Below, in pieces: positions 61,104 to 64,000 of a stretch of DNA of 64,000 nucleotides (positions are counted from its first letter, which is position 1; the number at the start of each line of letters is the position of its first letter). The position numbers and the translations under genes are program-made. The notes beneath the pieces are model-generated. The model saw only the letters and a program-made list of their open reading frames with translations. It made no database searches and was not told the DNA's origin. Origin of the DNA: an uncultured Myxococcales bacterium (GTDB lineage: Bacteria > Myxococcota_A > UBA9042 > DTJE01); contig CAIZWN010000051.1 in NCBI GenBank assembly GCA_903936705.1, positions 1 to 64,000 on the forward strand. The letters run 5' to 3'.

Positions 61104-61220
61104 GCGAAACCGTAATGATTTCAAGTACTCTTTGGTGCGAAGGGGGGGGCTTTAACCCCCATGGCCTTGCGCAATGCGCAACCCGGTTCGAACGGCGGAT
61201 GGAGTCTTGGTGAGGCACGA
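61091..61220 (-). repeat. Dispersed repeat with tRNA-like 3' end, copy R3
   Basis: 61091-61132 is nearly identical to 63682-63723 (GGGGCTTTT, GCGAAACCGTAATGATTTC). Next, 61133-61171 on the minus strand reads as a tRNA 3' end: a GGGGGTT-AAAGCCCCC T-arm and CGCACCA, with the T-loop damaged (GTTAAAG). A looser part of the variable arm precedes it. 61197-61220 holds the GGATGGAGTCTTGGTGAGGC motif. The region 60933-61090 has no gene. Confidence 0.7.
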
Positions 61221-61259
61221 CTGTCGCGGAAATATTCGCGCCGGCATCCGACGCCGCAA

Positions 61260-61838
61260 CTACCGCCCAGCCAGATTCCGAACCCTTGCCAGGGCACGGT
61301 CCAGTCGGTAGGACTTGCACAGCGCCTGCAGTCGCACAAGGTCCAAATCAGGGTTGCTCTCGAGCAACGCCAGAATATCGTTGCTTGACTTGGGTCCACC
61401 AGCGTAAAGCTTAAACACAATCAGGTGATCCAGATCGACCACCCGAAGAAGGCTACCTTCGACGAACGGGACCGAGGTTGCGATGGCATCCGCGACCAGG
61501 CGAGGAAAGCCTCCGGAAGGCGGGTTCAGGAAGTTCACCACCTGGATCAGGTCGCCCGCGTCAGACCGGACGTCCAGCACTCCGCCAAGCGGGTCGTCGG
61601 GCGTCGGGTCGCGGACCACCGTGTTATACCCGCGCGCCATAAGTGCCGCGGCCATGTCGTAAAGCAGGCGCGGTTCAATGGCAACGGCCAGATCGAGGTC
61701 CGTTGTGTCTCGCGGGTAGTTGTGAACAGCCAGAGCCAGTGCGCCGATCAGGACGGCATCAGCGCCGTGGTTCCGTGCCACTTCCAGAACTTCGTCGGCA
61801 ACGCGCAATGAACTGTCGAGGTCCGGCGTCCCGCTCAC
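61260..61838 (-). CDS. AbiEii-like nucleotidyltransferase, probable toxin of a two-gene module
   Basis: The 192-aa protein has LIGALALAVHNYPRDTTDLD near 31-50 followed by LAV, the G-x-A-L...R-x-T-x-D-x-D core of DNA polymerase beta-type nucleotidyltransferases used in AbiEii and related toxins. The rest (VRSDAGDLIQVVNFLNPPSG; DLDHLIVFKLYAGGPKSSND) fits that fold. Its GTG start overlaps the stop of the small upstream gene by four bases (GTGA), indicating a two-gene module. The usual reaction is NMP or NTP transfer to RNA. The assignment to toxin-antitoxin is from fold and arrangement. Confidence 0.7.
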   Translation of the reverse strand: MSGTPDLDSSLRVADEVLEVARNHGADAVLIGALALAVHNYPRDTTDLDLAVAIEPRLLYDMAAALMARGYNTVVRDPTPDDPLGGVLDVRSDAGDLIQVVNFLNPPSGGFPRLVADAIATSVPFVEGSLLRVVDLDHLIVFKLYAGGPKSSNDILALLESNPDLDLVRLQALCKSYRLDRALARVRNLAGR

Positions 61839-62056
61839 GGAGTATGTCCCCCCTGGGCACGCATCGCCATCATGGCCAACCGCCGCCTGCCGAGGGCCAA
61901 AGCCAGTTCCATTCGCTGCAGGGGAGTCATGGCGCGGATCCGGGCCAGTTCGGCGACCTGGGATGCCTGGGCGCTGGGGCTGACCCTGCCTGGCACGACA
62001 CCCGTATTCGCGCCGGGATGCCCACCATTCTGGGGTTCTCCGTGTTTAACGGGCAT
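61835..62056 (-). CDS. Small partner protein of the nucleotidyltransferase (73 aa)
   Basis: From the ATG at 62056 the protein reads MPVKHGEPQNGGHPGANTGV and ends with a helical block MTPLQRMELALALGRRRLAM, the kind of C-terminal helix found in small antitoxin-like partners of nucleotidyltransferases. The N-terminal half is disordered. The stop overlaps the downstream GTG, so the two are co-translated. The ribosome site is unclear. A longer frame up to 62425 is open but lacks coding features. Confidence 0.5.
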   Translation of the reverse strand: MPVKHGEPQNGGHPGANTGVVPGRVSPSAQASQVAELARIRAMTPLQRMELALALGRRRLAMMAMRAQGGHTP

Positions 62057-62527
62057 GGTCGGGCTCCGAATCCTGGAAGCACATCGCATTCTAGGGGTGT
62101 CTGCCGACCCTGTCCAGGCGCCGCCCATGACGCTGCCCTTCGCACTGGCGTCACTGCTGATCCTGTCCCGACGCCCACGATGATCGTCCCAGGCATCGCC
62201 ACGATGGTCGCACACAAAAGTTGTGACAAAAGGCTTGGTAATTCGGTCAGTCTCAAACCCAGCACAAACCAATCGGGAAAAGTAGATGGAGTTTTGAGGA
62301 GGCACAGCCAGTGCCCCGGAGGAGTATTCCAGACTTCGCCGCCATGCCCGATGCCATTCGAGTTCCGTATCTCCAGCGAAATCTACGGGATCATCGAGAT
62401 TCCGCCCGACTGACCGGCACCGCATCCCTCATCCTCCCCTCCCGCCCCCCGTTGCAATCAGGTCATTCGTGCCCATAGTGCCCCCAACAGCGCAGCAGTT
62501 GCGCCGAAAACGCCAAGGAGGAACCCC
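62057..62527. other. Intergenic region with dispersed motif (62284-62309), no supported gene
   Basis: The only structure I can support is AGATGGAGTTTTGAGGAGGC at 62284, a variant of the GGATGGAGTCTTGGTGAGGC motif, and CAAACCCAGCA near 62254, also found near 51107. Open frames here lack ribosome sites. The ferritin ribosome site AAGGAGG lies at the right end. Confidence 0.45.
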
Positions 62528-63013
62528 ATGGACGCCAAACTGTTCGCCGCCCTGAACGACCAGATCAACGAGGAGACCTACTCCGCCTACCTGTACCTTT
62601 CGATGTCGACCTGGTTTGAGGCCAACCACATGAGCGGATTCGCTGGATGGATGAAGGTCCAGGCCGGCGAGGAAGCGAAGCACGCCGAGAAGGTCATAGA
62701 GAACCTTCAGGCCCGTGGCCACCAGCCCGTCCTGAAGGCCGTCGCGGCGCCCCCGAACCAGTGGAAGTCGGCCCTGGACGCCTTCGAGGCCGCCCTGGCC
62801 CACGAGAAGCACATCAGCGCCTGCTACCAGAGGCTGGTCGACCAGGCGTACGAGTTGCGCGACCACGCGTCCGTCGCCTTCCTGTCCTGGTTCGTGACCG
62901 AGCAGGTGGAGGAAGAGAAGTCCACCGACGAGATGGTCCAGAAACTGCGCCTGGCGGGCGAAAGCATCGGCGCGCGCATGTACCTCGACGGCCACGCCCG
63001 CAAGCGCGCCTGA
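62528..63013 (+). CDS. ftnA: Ferritin (non-heme, bacterial)
   Basis: The 161-aa protein has the four-helix ferritin bundle with ferroxidase residues in place: LNDQINEETYSAYLYLSMS (first Glu near 15-16), AGEEAKHAEKVIE (Glu-49, His-52), a third helix with LAHEKHISACYQRLV, and FLSWFVTEQVEEEKS near the end. It oxidises and stores iron in a 24-subunit shell. GGAGG lies seven bases before the ATG. It is next to a small membrane protein on the opposite strand and between dispersed repeats, which suggests it arrived with this cassette. Confidence 0.93.
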   Translation: MDAKLFAALNDQINEETYSAYLYLSMSTWFEANHMSGFAGWMKVQAGEEAKHAEKVIENLQARGHQPVLKAVAAPPNQWKSALDAFEAALAHEKHISACYQRLVDQAYELRDHASVAFLSWFVTEQVEEEKSTDEMVQKLRLAGESIGARMYLDGHARKRA

Positions 63014-63080
63014 CCGGGGAAGGATACCGCGGCTGCCGCGCCCCGGGTCGTTATCAGCCCGAGGGGGGGCGCGGACGTGT

Positions 63081-63323
63081 TCAGGTCCGGTCCTTCGCGT
63101 CCAACCGGCACACAACGGTGTGGATCTCGTCCAGTCTGTCCTTCAAGTCTGCCGTTGCAACGCTGCTCTTGTAGGCTCCCACGATCAGCTTCACCGAGAC
63201 GAGGAACACCCCGGCCTCGAGGAGCAGATCATGGGTGAATCCGGTGACGAGCAGGGAAACCACGAACAGGACCAGAGTCACGACGATGACCCCGATGGTC
63301 CACGGATCAAGGTGCTTTCGCAT
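63081..63323 (-). CDS. Small two-helix membrane protein (80 aa)
   Basis: Start ATG at 63323 after GGGAGGAG. The sequence MRKHLDPWTIGVIVVTLVLF and VVSLLVTGFTHDLLLEAGVF are two hydrophobic helices, followed by VSVKLIVGAYKSSVATADLK and a short charged cytoplasmic tail. No family is recognised. It is convergent with the ferritin gene, the stops being about 70 bases apart. Confidence 0.65.
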   Translation of the reverse strand: MRKHLDPWTIGVIVVTLVLFVVSLLVTGFTHDLLLEAGVFLVSVKLIVGAYKSSVATADLKDRLDEIHTVVCRLDAKDRT

Positions 63324-63612
63324 GGGAAGGCTCCTCCCGCTCGCGATGGCCCCTCGTGCCGGCGGCACGGGTTGCGGAACCATCGTCGAGACTTCGTTTC
63401 CTCGTCCGGGAATGTATGACCCCGGGGAACGGAGGTCAACGCCCGAGCTGATGGAGGCTTCCGGGCTCGCGAAGATCGTTCTCCGGCCGTTGATGCGAAC
63501 GACTGCGGGTGCTGGCGTGAGGAGGTGCTCGACCGGCCGGGAGGCATGAGTGTCGCTACCGCCCGTTTGCCGCGAAACATGTATCCGGCCCTACGCAGCG
63601 TCTTGGCCCAAT
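63324..63612. other. Intergenic stretch with no supported gene
   Basis: This stretch between the membrane protein gene and the integrase remnant shows no coding frame with a ribosome site or recognisable domain. It may represent the decayed 5' part of the recombinase region, but I cannot demonstrate that from the sequence. Confidence 0.3.
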
Positions 63613-63687
63613 GACATCCTCCGACGCCAGTGCAAGAAAGCGGGCCTGTCACTGGTCCCGCCGCATGGCCTGCGTGGGACAGCCGGG
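63613..63687 (+). pseudogene. Tyrosine recombinase (integrase) remnant
   Basis: The plus strand encodes DILRRQCKKAGLSLVPPHGL followed by RGTAG. The HGLRGT element is the conserved His-x-x-Arg box of tyrosine recombinases (compare HDLRHT) and the preceding CKKAGL...V.PH is typical of the same region. It breaks off at once into the sequence shared with 61091-61132, followed by the tRNA-Leu 3' end. The Arg and Tyr boxes upstream and downstream are missing, so the gene is non-functional. Confidence 0.6.
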
Positions 63688-63893
63688 GCTTTTAGCGAAA
63701 CCGTAATGATTTCCAGAACTCTTTGGTGCGAAAGGGGGGACTTGAGCCCCCACAGCCTTGCGACTACTAGAACCTGAATTCCGCATGGGTTGTTGATTTC
63801 ATTGATGAATCGCAGGTCTCGGCACCGGCACGATGGCCGTAAGGCCCCGTATTTGCTACGTACAACGATATCTTCGTGGTCATCCGATCGCCA
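63682..63893 (-). repeat. Dispersed repeat with tRNA-Leu 3' end, copy R4 (most complete)
   Basis: On the minus strand, 63724-63778 is the last about 55 bases of a tRNA-Leu of the CAG type: anticodon arm TTCAGGTTCTAG, variable arm, T-arm GGGGGCTCAAGTCCCCCC and TTTCGCACCA. The T-loop has one change (GCTCAAG). 63682-63723 matches R3, and 63779-63893 matches R1 and R2, including GTACAACGATAT. The tRNA 5' half is absent, so this is an attachment-site remnant, not a tRNA gene. Confidence 0.8.
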
Positions 63894-64000
63894 CAAAGGG
63901 GCGCGAGGCGTGTTCGCCCACGATGATCATTGCCTCGCGGCCATGAACGCCCGGTAGCACCAACGTCGCGCGAACCCGTCCCCGACGGCGTACGTAGGCC

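Noticed and set aside
63724-63778. A tRNA-Leu gene
   Set aside because: Only the 3' part (anticodon arm to CCA) is present; the acceptor 5' half and D-arm are missing, and the T-loop is altered. It is treated as an attachment-site remnant.
49921-63893. A CRISPR array or a classical integron (attC sites)
   Set aside because: The repeats are too few, long and unevenly spaced for CRISPR, there are no cas genes, and the repeats look like tRNA 3' ends rather than attC hairpins.

Overview
The window looks like a chromosomal segment of a G+C-rich, diderm, Myxococcota/deltaproteobacteria-like bacterium. The signs are many secreted lipoproteins with Asp/Val/Pro-rich or Cys-rich linkers, a membrane-anchored Ser/Thr kinase with an HRDVSPHN catalytic loop, a lone CPBP protease, strong GGAGG ribosome sites with frequent GTG/TTG starts, and a GldA/F/G plus DUF4340 transporter. 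This assignment is inference; the 16S fragment at the left edge would settle it.

Layout. 1-600: 5' end of a 16S rRNA gene (minus strand) with two candidate promoters. 739-5334: a minus-strand housekeeping run, cysS, J-like protein, def, fmt, lipoprotein, small protein, with several overlapping genes. 5464-12730: CPBP protease, acyl-CoA ligase, GNAT acetyltransferase, CoA-binding protein, a lipoprotein with two possible ExbD-like segments, and an LpxH-like phosphoesterase. 12762-22060: very large surface lipoproteins (Cys-rich; Ig-like plus possible TULIP-like; caspase-like) and a Ser/Thr kinase. 22212-25259: a three-gene polysaccharide cluster (FAD oxidoreductase, GT2 transferase, deacetylase). 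25269-28467: a beta-propeller lipoprotein gene between near-identical direct repeats. 28498-34423: 5'-nucleotidase-like lipoprotein, a large unrecognised protein, small lipoproteins and a MepA-like endopeptidase. 34433-39940: the gldA-gldF-gldG-DUF4340 operon, with gldF frameshifted. 40197-46400: GT-C-type membrane protein, hybrid histidine kinase, two lipoproteins.

46491-64000 is an accessory zone. It opens with a truncated membrane gene, then a gas-vesicle gvpA behind a good sigma-54 promoter match and a GvpC-like protein. A histidine-kinase remnant plus an HD-GYP response regulator lies between 30-bp direct repeats. From about 49.9 kb to the right edge, a dispersed repeat carrying 3'-terminal pieces of a tRNA-Leu gene recurs. 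The intervals between copies hold VapBC; a broken second copy of the HD-GYP 3' end plus a more G+C-rich block of secreted glycosidases (GH2 exo-glucosaminidase type, GH3, GH5-like, unassigned); HicAB; a nucleotidyltransferase-type toxin/antitoxin-like pair; and ferritin with a small membrane protein. The last copy adjoins a tyrosine-recombinase remnant. I read this as an accretion array of integrative cassettes at a tRNA-Leu attachment sequence, stabilised by toxin-antitoxin modules. No intact integrase and no complete tRNA gene are visible here.
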